A stretch of 64,000 nt of DNA, taken from positions 2,305,402-2,369,401 of the forward strand of contig OW818697.1 in NCBI GenBank assembly GCA_942493365.1. Reading direction: 5' to 3'. This document shows, in pieces, positions 34,270 to 42,868 of the stretch. Positions within the stretch are counted from its first letter, which is position 1, and the number at the start of each line of letters is the position of its first letter. This stretch comes from UBA8949 sp942493365 (GTDB lineage Bacteria; Bacillota; Clostridia; Saccharofermentanales; UBA5734). The notes below the pieces were generated by a model, which was not told the origin of the DNA, did no database searches, and worked only from the letters and a program-made list of their open reading frames with translations. The translations under genes and the position numbers were made by a program.

Positions 34270-34525
34270 GATATTTTTCCTCGATGCGCTCCCTTGCTTC
34301 TTGCAGTGAAACAGTTGGTGCACCGGATAATCTTGAATTTTCTGCCGACATTATTTTGGCGCGCAGCTTTAAAACTTGCTCTCTCTTTTCGAAAGCCTCT
34401 ATACTCATAACAACGATGTCACCTTCGCCATTTTTAGTGATATAGATGGGCTCTGCCGCTTCATGGGCAAGATTGGATATCGTGCCATAGTCATTTCTGA
34501 GTGATGTCGAAGATTTGATTATCAT
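34256..34525 (-). CDS. Phd/YefM-type antitoxin
   Basis: The 89-residue protein has a Phd/YefM DNA-binding N terminus (SLRNDYGTISNLAHEAAEPIYITKNGEGD in two blocks, then VVMSIEAFEKRE) and a charged C-terminal tail that would wrap the toxin. It is the first gene of the pair with the RelE/ParE toxin. The region upstream has two TAGCATAATA repeats on the minus strand (about 34549-34572) and a TATAAT at about 34580, a plausible autoregulated promoter. Confidence 0.85.
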   Translation of the reverse strand: MIIKSSTSLRNDYGTISNLAHEAAEPIYITKNGEGDIVVMSIEAFEKREQVLKLRAKIMSAENSRLSGAPTVSLQEARERIEEKYHAKD

Positions 34526-34597
34526 ACGATCGCCCCTTACAATTCATTATTATGCTACTATTATGCTATTATTCTGTCATTATATCAATAGGCTGTA

Positions 34598-34628
34598 ACA
34601 ACGATGTCACGTTTTGTCATGTCGTTGT
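34598..34628. repeat. Inverted repeat overlapping the DUF1015 promoter
   Basis: ACAACGA (34598-34604) and TCGTTGT (34622-34628) are perfect 7-bp arms around a 17-base centre holding two TGTCA copies. The right arm overlaps the -35 box of the plus-strand promoter, a position suited to a repressor. Confidence 0.45.
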
Positions 34629-34652
34629 ATTTTGGCCGATTTGTGATAAAAT
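34625..34652 (+). promoter_or_regulatory. Promoter of the DUF1015 operon
   Basis: TTGTAT (34625-34630), a 16-bp spacer, and TAAAAT (34647-34652) preceded by TGTGA. It lies about 55 bp before the DUF1015 start. Confidence 0.6.
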
Positions 34653-34705
34653 TATCTGCATCATCTGTTCATTGAATTTTTTAGTTTGAAAGGGGTCCCA
34701 TCTTG

Positions 34706-36022
34706 ATGATCGCCTCAACTTCCAATCCGGCCGCTGCATCACTCGCAGCCAGCCTTGGTCTTGCTATCCCCGTCATCTGCCTGCCGCAACCCGCGCTCGA
34801 TTTGTATCGCTGGGCGGTGGTCGCCTGTGATCAGTTCACGTCGCAGCCTGATTACTGGCTGGAAACCGCCAATATTGTTGGTTCGCAGCCGTCGACCCTG
34901 AATTTGATCTTGCCCGAAATTTATCTGGAGCACCCCGGCAGCCTGTCTGTCGAAGCACGGGTCGGCCGGATCAATGCCACCATGCAGCAATACCTGGCTG
35001 ATGGTACGCTGCGCCAGCTGGCACCGGGATGGATGGCCATCGACCGGTCGACGCCCGATCACCCTAGCCGCAAAGGCCTGGTGCTGGCTGTTGACCTCGA
35101 ATGTTACGATTTCACGCCGGGCAACCGCCAGCTGATCCGCGCCACCGAGGGCACCGTGCTCGACCGCATCCCGCCGCGTCTGGCCATTCGCCGCGACGCG
35201 CCGCTGGAGCTGCCGCACATCCAGTTGTTGATCGACGATCCACGGCGCACCGTCATCGAGCCGCTGCTGGCCTGCCTGGCCAAGTTCGAACCGCTCTACG
35301 ACACCGACCTGATGCAGGGCGGCGGCCATGTGCGCGGCTGGTTCGCCGCTGCGGACTCGCCCGAAATCGAACAGGCCCTCACAGCGTTGTCCAAACTTGA
35401 CTCGCTGCAAGAGCACCTGCTGTTCGCCGTCGGCGATGGCAACCATTCATTGGCCACCGCCAAAGCGCATTGGGAAAGCCTGCGCGGCCAGGTAGCGGCC
35501 GATCATCCTGCCCGCTATGCCCTGGTCGAAGTGATCAATATTCACGATGAAGGGCTGGCTTTTGAACCGATTCACCGGGTCATCTTCGATTGTACCCTCG
35601 ACGCCTTTCTGGTTGCTGCCGCTGCTTGTTTTGTTGGCCAGGGTCTTTCGGTCATCAAGGACGTCGACCCCGGTTTCGGCGCACCGCCAGCAAACGGCGA
35701 ACAGGTCATTCCCCTGCTCTGGCGCAGCAGCAGCTGGCAGATCCGCATCGCCACACCCCGGCACAAACTCCCCGCCGGATCGCTGCAAACCCTCTTGGAC
35801 AGCATGACCGCACATGGCGACTGCCGCGTCGATTATATTCACGGCGAAGACGTGGTCCGTCAACTGGCCGCGGCCGGCAATCTCGGTCTGCTGCTGCCGG
35901 TGCTCGATAAATCCAAATTCTTCACCATCATTGCCCGCGACGGCATCCTGCCGCGCAAAACCTTTTCGATGGGCGAAGCCTTTGAAAAGCGTTACTATAT
36001 TGAATCCAGGCCCATTCGATGA
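34706..36022 (+). CDS. DUF1015 family protein
   Basis: The ~438-residue cytoplasmic protein belongs to DUF1015, a widespread bacterial and archaeal family of unknown function. The diagnostic motifs are VVACDQFTSQPDYW near residue 35, NLILPEIYLEHPG near 70, and LLFAVGDGNHSLATAKAHW around 240. It is the first gene of a tight plus-strand operon: its stop overlaps a possible start of the FAD oxidoreductase gene. ATG 34706 was chosen over a TTG three bases earlier because AAAGGGG then has normal spacing. No catalytic mechanism can be proposed from sequence. Confidence 0.85.
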   Translation: MIASTSNPAAASLAASLGLAIPVICLPQPALDLYRWAVVACDQFTSQPDYWLETANIVGSQPSTLNLILPEIYLEHPGSLSVEARVGRINATMQQYLADGTLRQLAPGWMAIDRSTPDHPSRKGLVLAVDLECYDFTPGNRQLIRATEGTVLDRIPPRLAIRRDAPLELPHIQLLIDDPRRTVIEPLLACLAKFEPLYDTDLMQGGGHVRGWFAAADSPEIEQALTALSKLDSLQEHLLFAVGDGNHSLATAKAHWESLRGQVAADHPARYALVEVINIHDEGLAFEPIHRVIFDCTLDAFLVAAAACFVGQGLSVIKDVDPGFGAPPANGEQVIPLLWRSSSWQIRIATPRHKLPAGSLQTLLDSMTAHGDCRVDYIHGEDVVRQLAAAGNLGLLLPVLDKSKFFTIIARDGILPRKTFSMGEAFEKRYYIESRPIR

Positions 36023-36036
36023 GAGGTGCCCCAAAC

Positions 36037-37404
36037 ATGACCGAATCACCCCAACGTCAACGCATCGGCGTCATCGGCGCCGGAATGACCGGACTCACAG
36101 CGGCTTACAAGCTGCTCCAGTCCGGCTTTGATGTTGTGCTGCTGGAGGCCACCGAACAGCCCGGCGGCATGGTCACCTCCTTTAAGCTTGGACGCGAGCA
36201 GATCGAGTACATTTACCATCATATTTTCACCAGTGACCATCATGTGATTGAATTGGCCAGCGAGTTGGGGCTGAGTGAGCATTTGTCCTGGTATCAGAGC
36301 CGCGAGGCGCTTTTTTCGGGCAATCGGCATTACCCCTTTTCGGCGGCAGGCGATTTGCTGCGTTTTGGCGGTATGTCCCTGCTTAGCCGCCTGCGCACCG
36401 GCCTGACGGTACTCAAAGCCGGTCGCATCAGCAACTGGCGTGCGCTGGAAAAGAAAACCGCGGCCGAATGGCTGTGCCGGCACAGCGGCCGTCAGGCCTT
36501 CAACCGACTGTGGAAACCCCTGCTAAAATCGAAATTCGAACTCGACGCCGAGGAGATCTCGGCCGTCTGGATCTGGAACAAATTCAAGTTGCGTGGCCAG
36601 TCGCGGGACAAAACAGGCGGCAATTCGCGCCTGGGCTACATGAAGGGCGGTTTCGGCACGCTGGTCAACAAGATGGCTGACGCCATCGAAAAGCGGGGCG
36701 GCCAGATTTATTATGGCCATACCGCCATGAGCATCACGCGGGAATTGACTCCCGGCAGTCAGCCGCGCTACCGCATCGAATGCATTCTGGCGGACTGCTC
36801 CTCCGTGGCGTTCGAAGTTGATGCCGTCATCGCGACAACCTCGGGCCGTCAGTTTGCCAACATGGCTGCGGGGCTGGATCTGCCGGATGATTACATGAAG
36901 CAGGCTCGCGGCCTCCGGTACAAAGGTGACCTGTGCCTGGTTCTTCGATTGAAAAAGAGTCTGTCACCCTATTATTGGACGACGGTCTGCGACAATCTCC
37001 CCTTTGTCGTCGTGGTCGAACACACCAACCTGACCGGCATCGGGCGCTATGGCGGGCATGTCGTATACCTCTCACGTTATTTAGATGTTTCGACGCCGCT
37101 CTGGACCCAGCCCGACAGTGAAATCTTTCAGCAATTCAAGCAGGGGCTGCTCGGCATGTACCCCGATTTCAATCCCCGCGATATCATTGACTGGCGTTTG
37201 CGGCGGACTCGCTTTGCTCAGCCGGTGATCAGCTGTGACTACAGCGAATCAATGCCCGCCATGGACACCCCGGACGCCGGCATCAAGCTGGCCGGTATGG
37301 CGCAGATCTACCCCGAAGATCGCGGTATCAACTACGCCATCCGCTTGGGCGATCAGGCCGCTGAAGCCATTCGCGGCTTTTGCGCGAGCAAGACCTTGCC
37401 ATGA
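36037..37404 (+). CDS. NAD(P)/FAD-dependent oxidoreductase (amine oxidase-like)
   Basis: The 455-residue protein opens with the dinucleotide-binding motif IGVIGAGMTGLTAAYKLLQ, followed by LLEATEQPGGMVTSF, the flavin-containing amine oxidase / protoporphyrinogen oxidase-like fold. NKFKLRGQSRDKTGGNSRLGY and GGFGTLVNKMADAIEKRGG follow around residues 190-220, and the C-terminal FAD motif is IKLAGMAQIYPEDRGINYAI. Similar proteins sit next to polysaccharide or lipid glycosyltransferase genes, and the next gene is a GT-C-like membrane protein. AGAGGTG precedes ATG 36037; an earlier ATG at 36019 overlaps the previous stop. The substrate is unknown. Confidence 0.85.
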   Translation: MTESPQRQRIGVIGAGMTGLTAAYKLLQSGFDVVLLEATEQPGGMVTSFKLGREQIEYIYHHIFTSDHHVIELASELGLSEHLSWYQSREALFSGNRHYPFSAAGDLLRFGGMSLLSRLRTGLTVLKAGRISNWRALEKKTAAEWLCRHSGRQAFNRLWKPLLKSKFELDAEEISAVWIWNKFKLRGQSRDKTGGNSRLGYMKGGFGTLVNKMADAIEKRGGQIYYGHTAMSITRELTPGSQPRYRIECILADCSSVAFEVDAVIATTSGRQFANMAAGLDLPDDYMKQARGLRYKGDLCLVLRLKKSLSPYYWTTVCDNLPFVVVVEHTNLTGIGRYGGHVVYLSRYLDVSTPLWTQPDSEIFQQFKQGLLGMYPDFNPRDIIDWRLRRTRFAQPVISCDYSESMPAMDTPDAGIKLAGMAQIYPEDRGINYAIRLGDQAAEAIRGFCASKTLP

Positions 37405-39893
37405 AACGTTTGTGGGCCCTGCTGCCCCTGCTGATCGTGCCGGTGGCCTGGTGGCTGCTGGGCAGCGACATCGGCTTTTTTTTGCTTTGGTGGCTGGCCT
37501 TCGCCCTGATCGGCTGGCTGGTCTGGCCGCTGGCGGCGCGATTATTCCCAGGCGGTGACAACGGTTATCTGTTGGCCAAGCCGCTGGGGCTGGCCTTGAC
37601 CTCGCTGCTGCTTTGGACGCTATCCTATCTCCAGATTCTGCCCTTCAGCCGCTGGGCGATTGTCCTCGTGCTCTGCGCCGTTGGCCTGCTTTGCTGGCTG
37701 GTCAAGGGCAACTGGCGTCAGTTGGACAGTCTGGTCCAGGAACCCGTCAACATCCGCCGCGCCGCCGCCGGTGAACTGCTGTTTGGCGCTGCGCTGCTGT
37801 TCTGGGCTTTTGCCCGCGGCCTCAAACCGGAAATCGACGGCTTGGAAAAATTCATGGACTTCGGCTTTATGAACAGCCTGTGGCGGACAGATTTTCTGCC
37901 CGCTGTCGATATGTGGTATGCCGGCGGTCAAATCAATTACTATTATTTTGGCCAGTACCTGTATACGTTTCTGGCCAAGCTGACCGGCATTGCCCCTGCG
38001 GTCGCCTACAACCTGAGCATGGCCAGCACCTTCGCCCTGACCTTCTCCATGGCCTACGCGGTCGTCAGTCGACTGCTGGCGCTGCTGCGGCGCAAAACGC
38101 CCAAGTTGCCCCGCGCGGCCAACGCGATTGGCGGTTTGCTCGCCGCATGGCTCGTCGCGCTGGGCGGCAACAGCCACGCCTTCTTTTACGACACCAACAG
38201 CCCCGGCAATGCCTGGCTGTCCCTGATGCATTCGCTGGGTTTGGTCGGCGGCAGTGTCGACAAGCCCTTTTACTTCCCCGACTCCACGCGGTTCATCGGC
38301 TTCAATCCCGACATCGCCGACAAGACCATCCACGAATTTCCGCTGTATTCCTTCCTGGTCGCTGATCTCCATGCCCATGTCATCAACATGGCTTTTGTCC
38401 TGTTGCTGGTCGCTCTGCTGATCGGTCTTTTCCAAAACCATCACCTGCGCCAGAGCGCCGTCGACTGCCACGCCAGTCAGCAGGCCAATCTGACGGCCAA
38501 TGACCGGGACTGGCACCGAGCTGAACTCAAGCAGGTTTTTCGCCGCTTGCGCGTGACGACAACCAACTTGCCGCTGCTGGTGATCATTGTCCTGCTGGCG
38601 ATCGCCATGATGGGCAATTTCTGGGACTTCGCCATTTATTTTGCCATGACCGCCCTCGTTCTGTTCTGGATCAATCTCCGCGGTTACGGGCGTGTTCGCC
38701 TGCCTGGTGTGGCCGTTTTCGTCGTGCAATGCGTGCTGATCCTGATTCCGTTTCTGGCGGTCAGCCTGCCCTGGCTGGCCGTCGTGATGTTCTTGGTGGT
38801 TTTGGCGGTCAATCACTATCTCACCCTGGTCTTTGGTGACGCGCTGACCTTGACCGGCGCGCAGATGAGCTGGATCTTTTTTCTGACCCACTTGCTTTCA
38901 CTGCCCTTCAACAGCAGCTTCAGCCCGATGTCCAAGTCCATTGCGCTGGCTGAAACGCATACACCCCTCTGGCAATTGCTGGTATTGTGGGGACCGCATT
39001 TAATGGCCGGACTGCTGCTGGTCGTTTTTCTGCTCATCTTCGCGCGTCAACGAAGGACAGCCCTCAGGCCTGGCGCGTTCTCGCCGGCCGATCTGATGGC
39101 CTGCATCGTGCTGGCTTGCGCCGCCGGCTTGATTCTCCTGCCGGAACTGGTCTATGTCGTCGATATTTACACCGGTGCCAAACGCGCCAACACGATGTTC
39201 AAGTTTACCTATCAGGCTTTCATCCTGCTTTCCATGGTCTGGGCCTATGCCGTTGTCCGTGTCACCACCTTCTTTGCAGCATCCTGTCGGCGCAGCAAGG
39301 ATTTCACTGCCAAACCGGCCTGGGGGGCGGGTGTCATCAGCGTGATTTTGATCGTCACCCTGATTATGCCAAGCTGGTATACGCTACCGGCGATCCACCA
39401 GTGGCTGGACAACTTCTCGACAGAGCGCTATCAGGGGCTCGAGGGCACCCATCAGCTGGCTGTAAAGGGTGATGGAATATTGGCCGCCGACTATGCCGCC
39501 ATTCAATGGTTCAATCAAAATGTCACGGGGCAACCGGTCATCCTAGAGGCCTCCGGTGACAGCTGGACCGATTATTGCCGAATTTCGGCGTATACGGGGT
39601 TACCGACCGTCATCGGCTGGACATCCCACGAGTGGCTGTGGCGAACCATCAAAACCACGTCCGACGGGATGGACCGCTTCGTCGCGCCGCGGCAGGAAGA
39701 TGTGCGGCTGATGTACACCACGACCGATCCGCTGCTTCGGACCGAACTCCTGAAAAAATACCAGGTCGCCTACATCATCGTCGGCGACCTGGAAAGAGAC
39801 AAATATTCAGGTTTGCAGGAAGAGGCCTTGATCGGCCTGGGAACCGTCGTTTTTCACAACGAGAGTCTGGTCATCATCGAGCTTGCTTCGTAG
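37401..39893 (+). CDS. DUF2298 ('YYY' family) polytopic membrane protein
   Basis: The 830-residue protein has many transmembrane helices throughout and belongs to the Chlor_Arch_YYY/DUF2298 family, named for the motif seen here as GGQINYYYFGQYLYTFLAKL near residue 175. Other conserved pieces are FGFMNSLWRTDFLPAVDMWYAG and DLHAHVINMAF around residue 325. The C-terminal ~140 residues, after TLIMPSWYTLPAIHQ, are soluble and extracytoplasmic. The fold resembles GT-C glycosyltransferases, so transfer of a sugar from a lipid carrier is a reasonable guess. Its ATG overlaps the oxidoreductase stop as ATGA, so the two are coupled. Confidence 0.85.
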   Translation: MKRLWALLPLLIVPVAWWLLGSDIGFFLLWWLAFALIGWLVWPLAARLFPGGDNGYLLAKPLGLALTSLLLWTLSYLQILPFSRWAIVLVLCAVGLLCWLVKGNWRQLDSLVQEPVNIRRAAAGELLFGAALLFWAFARGLKPEIDGLEKFMDFGFMNSLWRTDFLPAVDMWYAGGQINYYYFGQYLYTFLAKLTGIAPAVAYNLSMASTFALTFSMAYAVVSRLLALLRRKTPKLPRAANAIGGLLAAWLVALGGNSHAFFYDTNSPGNAWLSLMHSLGLVGGSVDKPFYFPDSTRFIGFNPDIADKTIHEFPLYSFLVADLHAHVINMAFVLLLVALLIGLFQNHHLRQSAVDCHASQQANLTANDRDWHRAELKQVFRRLRVTTTNLPLLVIIVLLAIAMMGNFWDFAIYFAMTALVLFWINLRGYGRVRLPGVAVFVVQCVLILIPFLAVSLPWLAVVMFLVVLAVNHYLTLVFGDALTLTGAQMSWIFFLTHLLSLPFNSSFSPMSKSIALAETHTPLWQLLVLWGPHLMAGLLLVVFLLIFARQRRTALRPGAFSPADLMACIVLACAAGLILLPELVYVVDIYTGAKRANTMFKFTYQAFILLSMVWAYAVVRVTTFFAASCRRSKDFTAKPAWGAGVISVILIVTLIMPSWYTLPAIHQWLDNFSTERYQGLEGTHQLAVKGDGILAADYAAIQWFNQNVTGQPVILEASGDSWTDYCRISAYTGLPTVIGWTSHEWLWRTIKTTSDGMDRFVAPRQEDVRLMYTTTDPLLRTELLKKYQVAYIIVGDLERDKYSGLQEEALIGLGTVVFHNESLVIIELAS

Positions 39894-39897
39894 TCGT

Positions 39898-41295
39898 TTA
39901 GGGCTTGGGGGGAATCGTCAGGACTTGGCCGGGGTAAATCATATCAGCTGAGGCCAGACTGTTGGTCGTTCTGATCAGTTCAATGTATTTTGATTCGCTG
40001 GAACCATAAAACTTGTTGGCAATCGACGTCAGTGAATCGCCGGATACCACGGTGTAGGACTGCGAGCCGGCTGGCGCTGTCGTCGCCGGTGTCGTCGGGG
40101 TTGTCGTTGGCGTCGTGGTGGCGGTCGGATCGATGGTCTCGCTGCCCGAAGCGCTCGGCAACGTCGAAGAACTGTCCGTGATGGACGGCGTTTGGGTTGT
40201 ATTGGTCGTCGGTTTGTTTTGTGACAGCATCGACCAGATGGCGTAAATGCAGCCGATGCTGATGATGGCGATCACAATATAGAAGGCGATGCGCCGGCCG
40301 CGACCGCTGTCGTGAACCTCTTCATAATCATCTTCATCGTCGTAGACTTCATTTTGGCGGCCGCTTGACTTGACTGGCGCCACGGGAGCGTCGCGGTTGC
40401 TGATAGGGGCAGGGATGAATTCTTCCGACGCAAAATCATCTGCCGGCGGCTGTTGACGGCTGGCGGCGACACTGTCTGTCTGAGGTCTGATCGGTAGCGC
40501 GCGGCTGCCGCGGTCGGCAGACGAAATGTTCTCGACAAAGCTGATCATGATTTGCAGCGGCACACCCGGCAATTTGGCTGAGGCGGCGGTGATGATCAAA
40601 CCGGCGGCATCGGCCTGGTCTTCGGCTTCGTAAAGCATACGCAAAATATCGCGCTGGCCAAGCGAGTCCATAATTTCTTTGTTGCAGACGATCACGCAGT
40701 CATCCAGTTGCAGTTGCGCGATATTGGAATAGCGAACCGTACCCGCAACACCGGCGCAATAAACATCCATACCCTGCACGGGCTTGCCGTTGCCGTCGAT
40801 GGCGTCCAGCGGATAATCGTCGGCGGTCAGCGGATACAGCACGTCACCGCGATAGAGGTAGGCGCAGCCGCTGCCCATGGTCACCGCGGCCAGCTCGGAG
40901 TCCTTGATGACCACCCCAGCAAAATAGGGCTGCCGTGTGCCTTCATGATGTAAAGTGATCCGACCGGCTACCGACACAGCACACTCGGCCAGTTCGTTGA
41001 TTTCACCGTCGATGTTGCGGCTGGACAGGTGGGTCTCGTTATGGATTCTATCAAGGGCTTTGCGAATTTTGCCCTGGACGACCTCATCTGGCCCAACCCC
41101 GGAGGCATTGGCAAAAACCGAAAAGAAAAAACCGCGATCTTCACGATCCAGCGTGATATCCGCGGCGCGATGCTCGCGGCGGCCGGACGGGCGGCCGTCC
41201 AGATAAAACCCGTCGAAAGCGCCGGACGCAGGGAAGTAGCGGGCGGTGACGGTCGCAGCTATTCGGGTCAGAACAGCACGGGGTGATCTTGCCAT
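39898..41295 (-). CDS. Membrane-anchored PP2C-like protein with an extracellular LysM domain
   Basis: Residues ~1-265 follow the strand pattern of PP2C phosphatases (RGFFFSVFANASG where DGMGG is expected, VTMGSGCAYLYRGDVLYPLTADD where GDSR...LT.DH is expected, and a final ISFVEN). The metal-binding aspartates are mostly replaced, so it is probably a pseudophosphatase. An acidic linker leads to one membrane helix (RIAFYIVIAIISIGCIYAI, ~335-355), a Thr/Pro-rich spacer, and a C-terminal LysM domain (YTVVSGDSLTSIANKFYG...YPGQVLTIPPKP) that should bind peptidoglycan. The protein would link a cytoplasmic binding module to the wall. AGGAGG precedes the ATG. Confidence 0.75.
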   Translation of the reverse strand: MARSPRAVLTRIAATVTARYFPASGAFDGFYLDGRPSGRREHRAADITLDREDRGFFFSVFANASGVGPDEVVQGKIRKALDRIHNETHLSSRNIDGEINELAECAVSVAGRITLHHEGTRQPYFAGVVIKDSELAAVTMGSGCAYLYRGDVLYPLTADDYPLDAIDGNGKPVQGMDVYCAGVAGTVRYSNIAQLQLDDCVIVCNKEIMDSLGQRDILRMLYEAEDQADAAGLIITAASAKLPGVPLQIMISFVENISSADRGSRALPIRPQTDSVAASRQQPPADDFASEEFIPAPISNRDAPVAPVKSSGRQNEVYDDEDDYEEVHDSGRGRRIAFYIVIAIISIGCIYAIWSMLSQNKPTTNTTQTPSITDSSSTLPSASGSETIDPTATTTPTTTPTTPATTAPAGSQSYTVVSGDSLTSIANKFYGSSESKYIELIRTTNSLASADMIYPGQVLTIPPKP

Positions 41296-41326
41296 AATAC
41301 TGGCCTCCTGTCATATAGTCGCATTT

Positions 41327-41335
41327 ATTATATCA
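41327..41335 (-). promoter_or_regulatory. Extended -10 element upstream of the LysM gene
   Basis: On the minus strand TGATATAAT (41335-41327) is an extended -10 box, about 30 bp before the start. No good -35 box is visible at the normal distance, which is tolerated for extended -10 promoters. Confidence 0.45.
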
Positions 41336-41367
41336 CACCAATTCTTCAGATTTGTAACAGACAGATA

Positions 41368-42738
41368 TCAATTGTTGGTCAGGCGGTACTTGGCAGGCGG
41401 GTCCAATGACCAGGCCAAACACAAGAGGTCGGCCGGACGGTTCAAGGCCGGTTCGTTGCAAACCCGCGAAAGCAGCCGCTCCAGCAGGACGCGCATGGCG
41501 GGGCCAGTCGGCCAGCCCGCCAGGTGCAGCTGACGACCGTTCAAGGCCAGCTCCGCCAAAACCAGCGGCCGCTGGCCTGACGAACCGGCAAAGGCAAATT
41601 TATTTTCCGGTCCGGCTGGCAAATCCGCGCCCAGACACAGCTGCAGCAATCGGCTGATGCCTGTTGCCACCGCGGCCAAATCGCCGCCCGCCAAATGAGA
41701 CCTGCGCGCCAGCAAACGTAACAGCATGCGCTGCTCAGCGTTGTTCAGCGGCCGGTTCAGCGGCAGCAGCAAGCGCAGGGTGATCCCGTAAAGCATCGCT
41801 TCGCCGTCATGCGCCAGGTGTCGTGAGACCCGGCATTGCTGCATCAGCAGATGCTGCAGCGCGTGGCCTGTTGATGCCTGAAAGGATGGCAGCAAAAGCC
41901 GCCGCAGCGCCATCGGTGACAAGTCCGGCGCGGCCGCGGCCAGATAAAACAGCGGCAGCCGCGCAGCCGGCGGCAGGTCGGCGTCGATCAGACGACTCAG
42001 GTTGTCGCAGAGCCGCCGATCGTCGGTCGCGATGTTGAAGAGGATGGCGGCAACTTCGCCCAAAATGCCGCAACCCCTAAAAGAGGAAAGCTGGGTAGCA
42101 TAGGGCGCGTTGAGAATGCGGAGCATTTCGCTGACCAGCCGTTCTCGGCTCAAGCGGTCAAGCTGATCGGCTTTGTTGGCCGCGGCGCTCACCAGATCCG
42201 GGTCGGGCGTCAGGTCATAGGTCACAGCAAAGCGCACCGCCCGCAGCAGCCGCAAGGCGTCCTCGCCGAAGCGCGCCGTCGGGTCGCCCACCGTTCGCAG
42301 CAGACCCTGCTGCAGATCGGCCAGACCTTCGTGCAGATCTAAAAGCCCGCGATCCGGTCGCCAGGCCAGGCTGTTCATGGTGAAGTCGCGCCGTGCGAGG
42401 TCCGCCTCAATCGCGTTTTGAAAAACCACCGCGTCCGGGCGGCGCGCATCGGAATAACTGCCCTCGGAACGAAAGGTCGTGATTTCAACCGCCAGGTCCT
42501 GCCAGACCACAGTGACGGTGCCGTGCTGCAAGCCCGTCGCAAAGCTGCGCGTGAAAACAGCCTGCACTTGTTCCGGTAGGGCATTGGTTGCCAGGTCATA
42601 ATCCTTGGGGACCAGCCCCAGACAAAGATCGCGAACACAACCGCCGACCAGCCAGGTTTCATAACCGCTCCGGTCAAGCTGCTCCAGAATCTGGCATACT
42701 GCCTGCGGTATCTGTCGGATATCAATCGGTGAATCCAT
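41368..42738 (-). CDS. cca: CCA-adding enzyme / tRNA nucleotidyltransferase
   Basis: This class II nucleotidyltransferase adds or repairs the 3' CCA of tRNAs. The 456-residue protein has the signature TWLVGGCVRDLCLGLVPKDYDLAT with the catalytic DxD near residue 45, ITTFRSEGSYSD, the basic ARRDFTMNSLAW and the nucleotide-specificity region EDALRLLRAVRFA around residue 160. The C-terminal half is helical and divergent. ATG 42738 was chosen for its GGAG and for homology; the frame is open much further upstream but that part is not family-like. Both tRNAs seen here already encode CCA, so a repair role is likely. Confidence 0.9.
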   Translation of the reverse strand: MDSPIDIRQIPQAVCQILEQLDRSGYETWLVGGCVRDLCLGLVPKDYDLATNALPEQVQAVFTRSFATGLQHGTVTVVWQDLAVEITTFRSEGSYSDARRPDAVVFQNAIEADLARRDFTMNSLAWRPDRGLLDLHEGLADLQQGLLRTVGDPTARFGEDALRLLRAVRFAVTYDLTPDPDLVSAAANKADQLDRLSRERLVSEMLRILNAPYATQLSSFRGCGILGEVAAILFNIATDDRRLCDNLSRLIDADLPPAARLPLFYLAAAAPDLSPMALRRLLLPSFQASTGHALQHLLMQQCRVSRHLAHDGEAMLYGITLRLLLPLNRPLNNAEQRMLLRLLARRSHLAGGDLAAVATGISRLLQLCLGADLPAGPENKFAFAGSSGQRPLVLAELALNGRQLHLAGWPTGPAMRVLLERLLSRVCNEPALNRPADLLCLAWSLDPPAKYRLTNN

Positions 42739-42868
42739 CGCGTCCGTCTCCTGCCAGAACGGTTTGCAAAAGCCGCCTTCTTTGTGTATGATTGATTTGA
42801 TCATAGCACAGAACAAACATTTTTGGCCAGTCAAGCGGCTTGATATTGAAAAAGGAAGGTTCCGAACC

